Shown: positions 1-9,206, numbered from the stretch's first letter. The stretch is DNA of 64,000 bases from Enterobacter kobei (GCF_018323985.1 NZ_AP024590.1:3348001-3412000); one strand, 5' to 3'. Program-made: numbers and translations. Notes: generated by a model not told the origin, from the letters alone.

Positions 1-386
1 GTGCCATCATGAAAGACATTCCGCGCATTATGAAGCGCGAATGGCAGAAGCTGGCCTGGTATCTGCCCCGCGCGTTCGTGCTGCTATTGCTCTACTTTAT
101 TCCCGGCATTGGACAGACGGTAGCACCGGTGCTGTGGTTCCTGTTCAGCGCCTGGATGCTGGCTATCCAGTACTGCGACTATCCCTTTGATAACCACAAA
201 GTGCCGTTTAAAAGCATGCGTGAGGCGTTACGCACGCAAAAAGCCACAAATATGCAATTTGGCGCGCTGACCAGCCTGTTTACGCTGATCCCATTCCTTA
301 ATCTTGTGATCATGCCTGTCGCCGTGTGCGGCGCAACGGCAATGTGGGTTGACTGTTATCGGTCAAAACACGCGCTGTGGAAGTGA
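1..386 (+). CDS. cysZ: Sulfate transporter CysZ, 3' part (5' end outside window)
   Basis: This is the C-terminal half of CysZ, an inner-membrane sulfate permease that supplies sulfate for cysteine synthesis. The reading frame is already open at base 3, so the gene starts upstream of the window. The visible 127 codons are about half of the usual ~253 residues. Two hydrophobic segments are seen (roughly residues 20-50 and 85-110 of the visible part). The conserved stretch around YFIPGIGQTVAPVLWF matches the E. coli protein almost residue for residue. It lies 140 bases upstream of cysK in the same direction, the standard cysZ-cysK arrangement. The internal ATG at base 9 should not be taken as the start. 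Confidence 0.95.
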   Translation, partial: AIMKDIPRIMKREWQKLAWYLPRAFVLLLLYFIPGIGQTVAPVLWFLFSAWMLAIQYCDYPFDNHKVPFKSMREALRTQKATNMQFGALTSLFTLIPFLNLVIMPVAVCGATAMWVDCYRSKHALWK

Positions 387-526
387 GTGGATTATTCCTC
401 TACTTATTCCATACTTGTTGCCATTATTTCTCATCAGCATATAGATATGCGAAAACTGTACTTCCGCATCATTCTTAACCGCGTATGCTGATGACGTTCC
501 CAAATTCATACAGTTAAGGACGGGCT
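387..526 (+). promoter_or_regulatory. cysK upstream region (probable CysB-controlled promoter)
   Basis: This 140-base AT-rich gap lies between cysZ and cysK. In E. coli and Salmonella the cysK promoter is here and is activated by CysB with O-acetylserine. The sequence has AT-rich stretches typical of CysB targets (around 395-450) and a ribosome-binding sequence AAGGA about 8 bases before the cysK ATG. I cannot place -35/-10 boxes with confidence, so the regulation is inferred from gene identity. Confidence 0.4.
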
Positions 527-1498
527 ATGAGTAAGATTTTTGAAGACAACTCGTTGACTATCGGTCATACGCCGCTGGTTCGACTGAACCGCATCGGCAA
601 TGGACGCATCCTGGCGAAGGTTGAATCCCGCAACCCGAGCTTCAGCGTGAAATGCCGTATCGGTGCCAATATGATTTGGGATGCCGAAAAACGGGGTGTG
701 CTGAAACAGGGCGTTGAACTGGTTGAACCGACCAGCGGCAACACCGGTATCGCGCTGGCCTATGTTGCCGCCGCGCGTGGTTATAAGCTGACGCTGACCA
801 TGCCGGAAACCATGAGTATTGAACGCCGTAAGCTGCTGAAAGCGCTGGGTGCGAATCTGGTGCTGACCGAAGGCGCGAAAGGCATGAAAGGTGCCATTCA
901 GAAAGCCGAAGAAATTGTCGCCAGCGATCCGGCGAAATATCTGCTGCTGCAGCAGTTCAGCAACCCGGCCAACCCGGAAATCCATGAAAAAACCACCGGC
1001 CCGGAAATCTGGGAAGATACTGATGGCCAGGTTGACGTGTTTATCGCGGGCGTGGGTACTGGCGGTACGCTGACCGGCGTAAGCCGTTACATCAAGAACA
1101 CGAAAGGCAAAACGGATCTCATCACCGTGGCGGTTGAACCCACCGACTCCCCGGTGATCAAGCAGGCGCTGGCTGGCGAAGAGCTGAAACCTGGCCCGCA
1201 TAAAATCCAGGGCATCGGCGCAGGCTTTATTCCTGGCAACCTGGATCTGAAGCTGATTGATAAAGTGGTGACCATCACCAACGAAGAAGCCATCGACACC
1301 GCGCGTCGTCTGATGGAAGAAGAAGGTATTCTGGCGGGCATCTCCTCGGGAGCAGCAGTTGCCGCAGCGCTCAAGCTGCAGGAAGATGAAACCTTTACCA
1401 ACAAGAATATTGTCGTTATTCTGCCGTCTTCAGGTGAGCGTTATTTAAGCACTGCGCTGTTTGCCGATCTTTTCACTGAAAAAGAACTGCAACAGTAA
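527..1498 (+). CDS. cysK: Cysteine synthase A (O-acetylserine sulfhydrylase A)
   Basis: A PLP enzyme that makes L-cysteine from O-acetyl-L-serine and sulfide in the cytoplasm, the last step of sulfate assimilation. It is 323 residues long, the full family length. The PLP lysine lies in the segment around residues 38-45 (FSVKCRIGANMI), and the substrate-binding loop TSGNTG is near residue 69. The phosphate-binding GTGGT loop is near residue 177. The C-terminus matches E. coli CysK, whose tail docks into the serine acetyltransferase CysE. The ATG is preceded by AAGGA. A strong terminator follows, so it is probably transcribed alone or with cysZ. Confidence 0.98.
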   Translation: MSKIFEDNSLTIGHTPLVRLNRIGNGRILAKVESRNPSFSVKCRIGANMIWDAEKRGVLKQGVELVEPTSGNTGIALAYVAAARGYKLTLTMPETMSIERRKLLKALGANLVLTEGAKGMKGAIQKAEEIVASDPAKYLLLQQFSNPANPEIHEKTTGPEIWEDTDGQVDVFIAGVGTGGTLTGVSRYIKNTKGKTDLITVAVEPTDSPVIKQALAGEELKPGPHKIQGIGAGFIPGNLDLKLIDKVVTITNEEAIDTARRLMEEEGILAGISSGAAVAAALKLQEDETFTNKNIVVILPSSGERYLSTALFADLFTEKELQQ

Positions 1499-1520
1499 TG
1501 CCAGCACAGTAAAATCGCGC

Positions 1521-1548
1521 AAAAAAGCACCTGTTGAGGTGCTTTTTT
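1521..1548 (+). terminator. Rho-independent terminator of cysK
   Basis: A perfect stem AAGCACCT / AGGTGCTT with a GTTG loop is flanked by an A-run before and six T's after. It lies 22 bases beyond the cysK stop codon. Confidence 0.92.
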
Positions 1549-1551
1549 GTG

Positions 1552-1883
1552 GCGCACTTCAAATTTTCAACTCTCCTGGCATTGATTACCCCCGCCGGGT
1601 CTGGTATTTAACCACCACATTTATTTCGAAGCGCGAAATTAATCGATTTGTGACTTTGCGCCAGCTGAATCGATTTAATGATTTGGTTCAGGTCTCGCTT
1701 TCGCGGCATAATGATTAATGACGGACGAAACCTTAACGGCCAGAACTCTCAGGCTCCGGATTTGCGTCATCACGCTTCTGTATCGCGCCCCGTTACTATT
1801 GGCGCTAACAATACAGGCTAAAGTTAAGCCGCCAGGCTAGACTTTAGTTCCACAACACTAAACCTATAAGTTGGGGAAATACA
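1552..1883 (+). promoter_or_regulatory. ptsHI-crr promoter region with candidate Cra and CRP sites
   Basis: This 330-base gene-free stretch before ptsH carries the operon control region, as in E. coli, where several promoters answer to CRP-cAMP and Cra (FruR). A near-palindrome GCTGAATCGATTTAATG at 1664-1680 resembles a Cra operator. A TGTGA half-site at 1649-1653 could be part of a CRP site, but its other half is poor. A hexamer TATTGG and AT-rich segments lie closer to the gene. Site positions are my reading and have not been modelled. Confidence 0.5.
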
Positions 1884-2141
1884 ATGTTCCAGCAAGAAGT
1901 TACCATTACCGCTCCGAACGGTCTGCATACCCGCCCTGCTGCTCAGTTTGTTAAAGAAGCAAAAGGCTTCTCCTCTGAGATCACTGTGACCTCCAATGGC
2001 AAAAGCGCCAGTGCTAAAAGCCTGTTTAAACTGCAAACTCTGGGTCTGACTCAGGGTACTGTGGTGACGCTGTCTGCTGAAGGCGAAGACGAGCAGAAAG
2101 CCGTTGAGCATCTGGTTAAACTGATGGCTGAACTCGAGTAA
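1884..2141 (+). CDS. ptsH: Phosphocarrier protein HPr
   Basis: The 85-residue general PTS phosphocarrier takes phosphate from enzyme I and passes it to the sugar-specific IIA domains. The active-site histidine is His15 in the motif NGLHTRPAAQF. Ser46, a regulatory site only in Gram-positives, lies in the KSASAKSLF segment. The length is exactly that of E. coli HPr. The start ATG is preceded by TTGGGG. It is the first gene of the classic ptsH-ptsI-crr operon, with 44 bases to ptsI. Confidence 0.99.
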   Translation: MFQQEVTITAPNGLHTRPAAQFVKEAKGFSSEITVTSNGKSASAKSLFKLQTLGLTQGTVVTLSAEGEDEQKAVEHLVKLMAELE

Positions 2142-2185
2142 GTTCACGGGTTCTTTTAAAAATCAGTCACAAGTAAGGTAGGGTT

Positions 2186-3913
2186 ATGATTTCAGGCATT
2201 TTAGCATCCCCGGGTATCGCTTTCGGCAAAGCATTGCTGCTGAAAGAAGACGAGATCGTCATCGACCGGAAAAAAATTTCTGCCGACAAGGTTGATCAGG
2301 AAGTTGAACGTTTTCTGAGCGGTCGTGCCAAGGCATCAGCGCAACTGGAAGCCATTAAGACTAAAGCTGGCGAAACTTTCGGTGAAGAAAAAGAAGCCAT
2401 CTTCGAAGGGCACATTATGCTGCTCGAAGATGAGGAGCTTGAGCAGGAAATCATAGCCCTGATTAAAGATAAGCACGTTACTGCTGACGCAGCCGCGCAT
2501 GAAATTATCGAAGGTCAGGCCACCGCTCTTGAAGAGCTGGATGACGAATACCTGAAAGAGCGCGCCGCTGACGTGCGCGACATCGGTAAACGTCTGCTGC
2601 GCAATATTCTTGGTCTGGCAATTATTGATCTGAGCGCTATTCAGGATGAAGTTATCCTGGTGGCAGCAGATCTGACCCCGTCTGAAACCGCACAGCTGAA
2701 CCTGAAAAAGGTGCTGGGCTTTATCACTGACGTTGGCGGCCGTACCTCCCACACCTCTATCATGGCGCGTTCCCTTGAGCTGCCAGCGATTGTGGGCACC
2801 GGTAGCGTCACCGCGCAGGTGAAAAACGACGACTATCTGATTCTGGATGCCGTAAACAATGCGGTTTACGTCAATCCGACTAACGAAGAAATCGAAAAAC
2901 TGCGTGCCGTGCAGGAACAGGTTGCCAGCGAAAAAGCTGAACTGGCAAAACTGAAAGATCTGCCGGCTATTACGCTGGACGGCCATCAGGTTGAAGTGTG
3001 CGCCAACATTGGTACTGTCCGCGACGTAGACGGTGCTGAGCGCAACGGCGCTGAAGGTGTCGGCCTGTACCGTACCGAATTCCTGTTCATGGATCGCGAC
3101 TCTCTGCCGACTGAAGAAGAGCAGTTCGCAGCGTATAAAGCCGTTGCTGAAGCCTGTGGCTCGCAAGCGGTTATCGTCCGAACCATGGACATCGGCGGCG
3201 ACAAAGAGCTGCCGTACATGAACTTCCCGAAAGAAGAAAACCCGTTCCTGGGCTGGCGTGCAGTGCGTATCGCTATGGATCGTAAAGAGATCCTGCGCGA
3301 TCAGGTTCGTGCCATCCTGCGCGCCTCTGCCTTCGGTAAACTGCGCATCATGTTCCCGATGATCATCTCTGTTGAAGAAGTCCGCATTCTGAAAAAAGAG
3401 ATCGAGATCTACAAGCAGGAACTGCGTGACGAAGGTAAAGCCTTTGACGAAAGCATTGAAGTGGGCGTGATGGTGGAAACCCCTGCGGCGGCGACCATTG
3501 CCCGTCACCTGGCCAAAGAAGTTGATTTCTTTAGCATCGGTACCAATGATTTAACGCAGTATACGCTGGCAGTTGACCGTGGTAATGATATGATTTCACA
3601 TCTTTACCAGCCGATGTCACCGTCCGTGCTGACGCTTATCAAGCAAGTCATTGATGCTTCTCATGCAGAAGGCAAATGGACTGGCATGTGTGGTGAGCTA
3701 GCAGGCGATGAACGTGCTACACTTCTGTTGCTGGGGATGGGTCTGGATGAATTCAGTATGAGTGCCATTTCTATCCCGCGCATTAAGAAGATTATCCGTA
3801 ACACGAACTTCGAAGATGCGAAGGTATTAGCAGAGCAGGCTCTTGCTCAACCGACAACGGACGAGTTAATGACGCTGGTTAACAAGTTCATTGAAGAAAA
3901 AACAATCTGCTAA
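2186..3913 (+). CDS. ptsI: PTS enzyme I (phosphoenolpyruvate-protein phosphotransferase)
   Basis: The 575-residue enzyme I autophosphorylates with PEP and donates phosphate to HPr. The N-terminal HPr-binding and swivel domain carries the catalytic histidine in GGRTSHTSIMARS (about residue 189). The C-terminal TIM barrel contains the PEP-binding Arg and the conserved active-site cysteine in WTGMCGELAGD (about residue 502). The size equals E. coli EI. The ribosome site is AAGGTAGGG before ATG. It lies between ptsH and crr, as expected. Confidence 0.99.
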   Translation: MISGILASPGIAFGKALLLKEDEIVIDRKKISADKVDQEVERFLSGRAKASAQLEAIKTKAGETFGEEKEAIFEGHIMLLEDEELEQEIIALIKDKHVTADAAAHEIIEGQATALEELDDEYLKERAADVRDIGKRLLRNILGLAIIDLSAIQDEVILVAADLTPSETAQLNLKKVLGFITDVGGRTSHTSIMARSLELPAIVGTGSVTAQVKNDDYLILDAVNNAVYVNPTNEEIEKLRAVQEQVASEKAELAKLKDLPAITLDGHQVEVCANIGTVRDVDGAERNGAEGVGLYRTEFLFMDRDSLPTEEEQFAAYKAVAEACGSQAVIVRTMDIGGDKELPYMNFPKEENPFLGWRAVRIAMDRKEILRDQVRAILRASAFGKLRIMFPMIISVEEVRILKKEIEIYKQELRDEGKAFDESIEVGVMVETPAAATIARHLAKEVDFFSIGTNDLTQYTLAVDRGNDMISHLYQPMSPSVLTLIKQVIDASHAEGKWTGMCGELAGDERATLLLLGMGLDEFSMSAISIPRIKKIIRNTNFEDAKVLAEQALAQPTTDELMTLVNKFIEEKTIC

Positions 3914-3953
3914 TCCACGAGATGCGGCCCAAATTACTGCTTAGGAGAAGATC

Positions 3954-4463
3954 ATGGGTTTGTTCGATAAACTGAAATCTCTGGTTTCTGACGATAAGAA
4001 AGATACCGGAACCATTGAGATTATTGCTCCGCTGTCTGGCGAGATCGTCAATATTGAAGATGTGCCGGATGTGGTGTTCGCTGAGAAAATCGTTGGTGAT
4101 GGCATTGCTATCAAACCAACCGGTAACAAAATGGTGGCACCGGTTGACGGTACCATCGGCAAAATCTTTGAAACCAACCATGCCTTCTCTATCGAATCTG
4201 ATAGCGGCATCGAGCTGTTCGTTCACTTCGGTATTGATACCGTTGAACTGAAAGGCGAAGGTTTCAAACGTATCGCCGAAGAAGGTCAGCGCGTTAAAGT
4301 TGGCGACCCGGTCATCGAGTTCGATCTGCCACTGCTGGAAGAGAAAGCCAAGTCTACCCTGACGCCGGTTGTTATCTCCAACATGGACGAAATCAAAGAG
4401 CTGATCAAGCTGTCCGGTAGCGTAACCGTGGGCGAAACCCCGGTTATCCGCATCAAGAAGTAA
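3954..4463 (+). CDS. crr: Glucose-specific PTS enzyme IIA (EIIA-Glc)
   Basis: The 169-residue EIIA-Glc takes phosphate from HPr for glucose-family permeases. In its phosphorylation-dependent states it activates adenylate cyclase or blocks non-PTS sugar permeases (inducer exclusion). The active-site histidine is in LFVHFGIDTVEL (about residue 91), with the partner histidine near residue 76 in TNHAF. The amphipathic N-terminal membrane-binding helix MGLFDKLKSLVSDD is intact. A strong terminator follows. The PTS permease at 58,551 in this window has no IIA domain and could use this protein. Confidence 0.99.
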   Translation: MGLFDKLKSLVSDDKKDTGTIEIIAPLSGEIVNIEDVPDVVFAEKIVGDGIAIKPTGNKMVAPVDGTIGKIFETNHAFSIESDSGIELFVHFGIDTVELKGEGFKRIAEEGQRVKVGDPVIEFDLPLLEEKAKSTLTPVVISNMDEIKELIKLSGSVTVGETPVIRIKK

Positions 4464-4477
4464 TTCTTGCCGCACAT

Positions 4478-4509
4478 AAAAAAGGCACCTGCGAAGGTGC
4501 CTTTTTTTT
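4478..4509 (+). terminator. Rho-independent terminator of the pts operon
   Basis: The stem AAGGCACCT / AGGTGCCTT is preceded by an A-run and followed by eight T's, just after the crr stop. It also faces the end of convergent pdxK. Confidence 0.92.
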
Positions 4510-4525
4510 GCCTGTAGCCTGACGA

Positions 4526-5371
4526 TCAGGCCCGATCGGGTGGCAACAGCAGTTCATCGCAGCCGGTATCCAGCGTATAACGCATCACGTCAAATACCCG
4601 GGTTCCCGCCTTTTTCACCGCATCGCTCAGGCTCAGGCCTTTGACGATGCCGCTGGTCAACTCGGCGCAGAACAGATCGCCCGTGCCTTTTAAATCAGTC
4701 GCCACCCGCGGATGGGTGATCACTTCCACGCTGTCCTTCGTGACCAGCACCACGTGCATGTCGTCGTTATCGGCCACGCCCGGCGCACTGGTAATAACGA
4801 TCCATTTCAGCGAATCCGAGAGCAGCCCTTTGGCCGCGGCAATAGCGCTGTCATGATCGCGGCAGGGTTTACCGGTCAGCACTTCCAGTTCGAAGACGTT
4901 CGGCGTCAGCCCCTGTGCCAGCGGCAGCAAATGCTGACGATAGGCGTCCGGCAGTTCCGGCTTGACGTAAATACCGCTGTCGATGTCGCCAATAACCGGG
5001 TCGACCAGGATCAGCAGATCCGGATGCTGTGCTTTTAGCGCGGTCAGCCAGCGCGCCAGAATCGCAATCTGCGACGCATTGCCCATATAACCGGTGGTTA
5101 CCGCGCGCACCTGCCGCAGCGCATCCCGCTCCTGCAACGCCTGCAGATAGCCGCTGAACCACTCGTCCGGGATCACACCGCCATAAAACGTATCGTAGTG
5201 CGGGGTATTACTGAGCAGCACCGTGGGTACGGCAATTACATTCAGATTGTGGCGCTTGATGGTGGGCACGCCAATGCTGTTACCCACGCTGCCGTAAACC
5301 ACCTGGGACTGCACGGCGACAATATCCGCCTGCAATGCTCTGGTTTTATCATTGAACAACACCATGTTCAT
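4526..5371 (-). CDS. pdxK: Pyridoxine/pyridoxal/pyridoxamine kinase
   Basis: This ribokinase-family enzyme phosphorylates B6 vitamers with ATP in the salvage route to PLP. It has 281 residues against 283 in E. coli. The N-terminal QSQVVYGSVGNS substrate region, the central VDPVIGD segment and the catalytic KGTGDLFCAEL motif (Asp is the base, near residue 233) are all present. It lies 11 bases downstream of cysM on the same strand. Linkage to the PLP-dependent CysM and CysK is logical. In E. coli, yfeK and yfeS separate pdxK from cysM; they are absent here. Confidence 0.96.
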   Translation of the reverse strand: MNMVLFNDKTRALQADIVAVQSQVVYGSVGNSIGVPTIKRHNLNVIAVPTVLLSNTPHYDTFYGGVIPDEWFSGYLQALQERDALRQVRAVTTGYMGNASQIAILARWLTALKAQHPDLLILVDPVIGDIDSGIYVKPELPDAYRQHLLPLAQGLTPNVFELEVLTGKPCRDHDSAIAAAKGLLSDSLKWIVITSAPGVADNDDMHVVLVTKDSVEVITHPRVATDLKGTGDLFCAELTSGIVKGLSLSDAVKKAGTRVFDVMRYTLDTGCDELLLPPDRA

Positions 5372-5382
5372 TGTTGCCTCCT

Positions 5383-6294
5383 TTAGATGCCTGAACCCTG
5401 AGAATAACTCTCTTCACCAAACACGCCGGTGGAGAGATAACGATCGCCGCGATCGCAGATAATCGCCACCACCACCGCGCCTGGCGTGGCCTTTGCCACG
5501 CGTAACGCCCCGGCGACCGCGCCGCCGGAACTGACGCCGCAGAAGATGCCTTCCCGGGTGGCCAGCTCGCGCATGGTATTCTCCGCCTCACGCTGATGAA
5601 TATCCAGCACCTCGTCCACCAGCGCAGCATTAAAGATGCCCGGCATATATTCAGCGGGCCAGCGACGGATGCCGGGAATGCTGCTGCCCTCTTCCGGTTG
5701 CAGGCCAACGATAGTCACCGCTTTATCCTGCTCGCGCAGAAAGCGGGATACGCCGGTGATAGTGCCGGTGGTTCCCATGCTGGAGACAAAGTGGGTGAGG
5801 CGTCCGCCGGTTTGCTGCCAGATTTCCGGCCCGGTGGTGGTGTAGTGCGCGTAAGGGTTATCAGGGTTATTAAACTGATCGAGCAGTTTGCCTTCGCCAC
5901 GCCGGGCCATGTCCAGCGCCAGATCGCGCGCGCCTTCCATGCCCTGGGCTTTGCTGACCAGGATCAGCTCTGCGCCATAGGCATGCATCGCCGCCCGGCG
6001 CTCCTGGCTCATGTTGTCCGGCATCAGCAGTTTCAGACGATAGCCTTTGAGGGCGGCAATCATCGCCAGCGCAATGCCGGTATTACCGCTGGTGGCTTCG
6101 ATCAGCACATCGCCGGGTGTGATTTCGCCGCGTTTTTCCGCCTGCACGATCATCGACAGAGCCGCGCGATCTTTTACCGATCCCGCCGGGTTATTGCCTT
6201 CCAGTTTGACCCAGATCTCACTACCGTTCGCGGGTGTCATGCGCTGGAGTTTCACCAGCGGCGTATTGCCGATGGTGTCTTCTAATGTATTCAC
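5383..6294 (-). CDS. cysM: Cysteine synthase B (O-acetylserine/thiosulfate sulfhydrylase)
   Basis: The 303-residue PLP enzyme CysM uses thiosulfate as well as sulfide to make S-sulfocysteine or cysteine. The PLP lysine is in NPAGSVKDRAAL (about residue 41), TSGNTG follows near residue 68, and the phosphate cup SMGTTGT is near residue 173. It is shorter than CysK and lacks the CysE-binding tail. Directly downstream of the cysPTWA transporter genes, it forms the expected thiosulfate uptake and use unit, although a REP cluster separates it from cysA. Confidence 0.97.
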   Translation of the reverse strand: MNTLEDTIGNTPLVKLQRMTPANGSEIWVKLEGNNPAGSVKDRAALSMIVQAEKRGEITPGDVLIEATSGNTGIALAMIAALKGYRLKLLMPDNMSQERRAAMHAYGAELILVSKAQGMEGARDLALDMARRGEGKLLDQFNNPDNPYAHYTTTGPEIWQQTGGRLTHFVSSMGTTGTITGVSRFLREQDKAVTIVGLQPEEGSSIPGIRRWPAEYMPGIFNAALVDEVLDIHQREAENTMRELATREGIFCGVSSGGAVAGALRVAKATPGAVVVAIICDRGDRYLSTGVFGEESYSQGSGI

Positions 6295-6311
6295 AAACGC
6301 TGTCCAATAAA

Positions 6312-6392
6312 AAGCCCGGTGGCGCTACGCTTACCGGGCCTACAACGTACTCTTAACCGGTAGGCCGGATAAGCACAGCACCACCCGGCAAA
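6312..6392. repeat. REP/BIME element between cysA and cysM
   Basis: Two inverted REP-like units occur here. The first, from 6313, reads GCCCGGTGGCGCTACGC then TTACCGGGCC. The second is in opposite orientation and ends in CACCACCCGGCA. Such palindromic units stabilise mRNA and bind gyrase or IHF in enterobacteria, and sit in the 3' UTR of cysA here. Confidence 0.8.
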
Positions 6393-6413
6393 AAATTCAG
6401 AAGCAATAACCTA

Positions 6414-7508
6414 TCAGGCAGATTCCGCCAGCGCCAGTTCTTCGTGATTTTCAATGCGCTCGCTACCGTGATACAGACGCGCATGTTGCAGACCAACGAA
6501 CAGCCGTTCGCCGCGCACCGGGGCGTCATCCCCTTGCAATACCACGGACAGCGGTTCGTCATACCAGCCCAGCGGCTGCACCACCAGCTGCGTGTAGTGT
6601 CCTTTGGGACTCGCTTCGATAACCTGTACCGGCAACGGTGAATCCAGACTGGTGCGACGGCTGATATCCACTTCCCACGGACGCAGGAACAGATCGACTT
6701 CTCCCTGATGCGCGGGGGTGTACCCCAGCGGCCAGCGGTGCGCGCCGACATGGAACTGCCCGCCGCGTACGGTGCCCTTCAGGCGGTTGACTTCGCCCAT
6801 AAACTCCAGCACAAAGCGGGTCGCCGGTTCGCGCCACACCTGTTCTGGTACGTCGACCTGCTCGATATTGCCCTGGCTCATCACCACCACGCGATCCGCG
6901 ACTTCCATCGCCTCTTCCTGATCGTGGGTCACGAACACGCTGGTGAATTTCAGCTCTTCGTGCAACTGACGCAGCCAGCGGCGCAGCTCTTTACGCACCT
7001 GCGCATCCAGCGCGCCGAACGGTTCATCAAGCAGCAAAATCTGCGGGTCCGGAGCCAGCGCGCGGGCCAGCGCCACGCGCTGTTTCTGCCCGCCGGACAG
7101 CTGCGCCGGATAGCGATCGGCAAGGTGCGCCAGCTGCACCATCTCCAGTAATTTGGTCACTTTCGCTTTGATGGCGGCGGCGTCCGGGCGCTCGCGTCGC
7201 GGCAGTACTGTCAGGCCAAAGGCGATATTGTCGAACACCGTCATATGGCGGAACAGCGCGTAATGCTGGAACACGAAGCCGACTTTACGATCGCGGGCAT
7301 GCAGACGACTGACGTCGGTGCCCTGAAAACGAATACGGCCGCTGGACTGATGCTCCAGTCCGGCAATAATGCGCAGCAGCGTGGTTTTCCCGGAGCCGGA
7401 CGGCCCCAGCAGCGCCACCATTTGTCCAGAAGGAATATCCAGCGAGATGTCATTCAGCACCTGGGTGCGACCAAATGACTTCTTAATGTTGGCGATCTCA
7501 ATGCTCAT
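6414..7508 (-). CDS. cysA: Sulfate/thiosulfate ABC transporter ATPase CysA
   Basis: The ATP-hydrolysing subunit of the sulfate/thiosulfate importer. Walker A is GPSGSGKT (about residues 34-41), the signature is LSGGQ, Walker B is ILLLDEP, and the H-loop histidine is in VFVTHDQEEAM. The last ~120 residues form the TOBE-like regulatory domain. I place the start at the ATG at 7508 (364 residues, protein beginning MSIEIANIKKSF). The open frame extends further upstream but would run into cysW and break family alignment. With this start the gene overlaps the end of cysW by 11 bases. Confidence 0.97.
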   Translation of the reverse strand: MSIEIANIKKSFGRTQVLNDISLDIPSGQMVALLGPSGSGKTTLLRIIAGLEHQSSGRIRFQGTDVSRLHARDRKVGFVFQHYALFRHMTVFDNIAFGLTVLPRRERPDAAAIKAKVTKLLEMVQLAHLADRYPAQLSGGQKQRVALARALAPDPQILLLDEPFGALDAQVRKELRRWLRQLHEELKFTSVFVTHDQEEAMEVADRVVVMSQGNIEQVDVPEQVWREPATRFVLEFMGEVNRLKGTVRGGQFHVGAHRWPLGYTPAHQGEVDLFLRPWEVDISRRTSLDSPLPVQVIEASPKGHYTQLVVQPLGWYDEPLSVVLQGDDAPVRGERLFVGLQHARLYHGSERIENHEELALAESA

Positions 7509-8373
7509 GATGTTCCTCCTGTTGCGCGCGTTTTTCCTGATTGTGCAAACGCCACTGCAACCCACTCTTTAAAAACAGGGTCAAAATAGCCATCAACGTC
7601 AACAGGGCGGCGGCGGTAAACGAGCCGACCGTGTTGTAATCCTGCTCCAGTAACTCTATCTGTAACGGCAGCGACAGCGTTTCACCGCGGATCGAGCCGG
7701 ATACCACAGACACCGCCCCAAACTCACCGATGGCGCGGGCGTTGGTCAACACCACGCCGTACAGCAACGCCCAGCGAATATTGGGTAAAGTCACGCGGCG
7801 GAACATCTGCCAGCCGGACGCGCCGAGCAAAATCGCCGCCTCATCTTCATGACTGCCCTGACTTAACATCACCGGCACCAGCTCGCGCACCACAAAGGGA
7901 CAGGTCACAAAAATCGTCACCAGCACCATGCCGGGCCAGGCAAACATGATTTGCAGATTATGTTCATCCAGCCAGCCGCCAAGCGGGCCGTTGGAGCCAT
8001 AAAACAGCAGATAGACTAAACCTGCCACGACCGGCGAAACGGCGAACGGAATATCCAGCAGGGTCAGCAGCAACTGACGCCCCGGAAAATCAAAGCGCGT
8101 GACCAGCCAGGCCAGCAGGACGCCGAACACCAGGTTTACCGGCACGGTGATCAGCGCAATCATTACCGTCAGCCAGATGGCGTGCAGCATGTCCGGATTG
8201 GCCAGGTTTTGCAGCACCGGCATCAGGCCTTTGCTGAAGGCCTGTACGAAGATGTAGATCATCGGCACCAGCAGGATGAACGCGGAAACGATCATCCCGG
8301 TGCCGATCAAAAACCATTTGCCCCAGTTGATGCGGGGCGCGTCAAAGCGTTTCAATTGTGTAACGTCCGCCAT
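7498..8373 (-). CDS. cysW: Sulfate/thiosulfate ABC transporter permease CysW
   Basis: A 291-residue inner-membrane permease with about six transmembrane helices and the EAA loop (around EDEAAILLGASGWQMFRRVTLP, which contacts CysA). It pairs with CysT to form the channel of the CysPTWA importer. The length equals E. coli CysW. Its start overlaps the cysT stop by one base and its end overlaps cysA, so translation is probably coupled. Confidence 0.97.
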   Translation of the reverse strand: MADVTQLKRFDAPRINWGKWFLIGTGMIVSAFILLVPMIYIFVQAFSKGLMPVLQNLANPDMLHAIWLTVMIALITVPVNLVFGVLLAWLVTRFDFPGRQLLLTLLDIPFAVSPVVAGLVYLLFYGSNGPLGGWLDEHNLQIMFAWPGMVLVTIFVTCPFVVRELVPVMLSQGSHEDEAAILLGASGWQMFRRVTLPNIRWALLYGVVLTNARAIGEFGAVSVVSGSIRGETLSLPLQIELLEQDYNTVGSFTAAALLTLMAILTLFLKSGLQWRLHNQEKRAQQEEHHEH

Positions 8374-9206
8374 TAGTGACCTACCACACGCCGGCCAAAG
8401 CGACTTTGCAGGGTATTGATGGAAAACAGCAGCAGTAAGGACGCCGCGAGGATCACCGAGGCAATGGCGCTCGCCGCCGGATAATCAAACTCCTGCAGGC
8501 GTACAAAAATCATCAGCGAGGTCACTTCCGTTTTCCACGCGATGTTACCGGCGATAAAAATGACCGCGCCAAACTCACCGAGGCTGCGGGTAAAGGATAA
8601 CGCCACGCCTGCCAGCAGCGCCGGAGAAAGCTCCGGCATCACCACTTTCCAGAAACTCTGTAAGCGGGTAGCCCCCAGGGTTTCCGCGGCTTCTTCATAT
8701 TCCGGGCCTAACTCTTCCAGCACGGGCTGCACCGTACGCACCACAAACGGGATGCTGGTAAACGCCATCGCTACCGCGATACCAAGCCAGGTGTAGGTGA
8801 CTTTAATATCGAACTGCGCCAGCCACTGCCCGTAAAAGCCATTAACCGAAAACAGCGACGCGAGGGTTAACCCCGCTACCGCCGTGGGCAGCGCGAAGGG
8901 TAAATCCATCAGCGCGTCGAGTAACGTACGCCCCGGAAACCGATAGCGGGTAAGGATCCACGCCATCAGCAGGCCAAACACGCCGTTAAAAATTGACGCC
9001 ACAAACGCCGACAGCAGCGTCACTTTATAGGCCGCCACCACCTGCGGATTGGTGACTACCTCCCAGTACTCCGCCCAGCTCATTTGCGCCAGCTGCATGA
9101 CCAGCGCGCTCAGCGGCAACAACAAAATCAGACAGACAAACAGCAGGCTGGTGCCGAGGCTCAGGGTAAAGCCCGGCAGCACCCGCCGGGTAGACATGGC
9201 AAACAT
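8373..9206 (-). CDS. cysT: Sulfate/thiosulfate ABC transporter permease CysT (CysU)
   Basis: The second permease subunit has 277 residues, about six membrane helices and an EAA loop near residue 175 (EEAAETLGATRLQSF). The sequence is almost identical to E. coli CysU. The start codon overlaps the end of cysP by one base. The translationally coupled order cysP-cysT-cysW-cysA is conserved across enterics. Confidence 0.97.
   Translation of the reverse strand: MFAMSTRRVLPGFTLSLGTSLLFVCLILLLPLSALVMQLAQMSWAEYWEVVTNPQVVAAYKVTLLSAFVASIFNGVFGLLMAWILTRYRFPGRTLLDALMDLPFALPTAVAGLTLASLFSVNGFYGQWLAQFDIKVTYTWLGIAVAMAFTSIPFVVRTVQPVLEELGPEYEEAAETLGATRLQSFWKVVMPELSPALLAGVALSFTRSLGEFGAVIFIAGNIAWKTEVTSLMIFVRLQEFDYPAASAIASVILAASLLLLFSINTLQSRFGRRVVGH

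Noticed and set aside
1..386. cysZ as a truncated pseudogene
   Set aside because: The frame is open to the window edge and the sequence is well conserved. It is cut by the window, not by mutation.
2336..3508. A 390-codon minus-strand frame opposite ptsI
   Set aside because: Antisense shadow of a highly conserved gene. It has no homology and no ribosome site.
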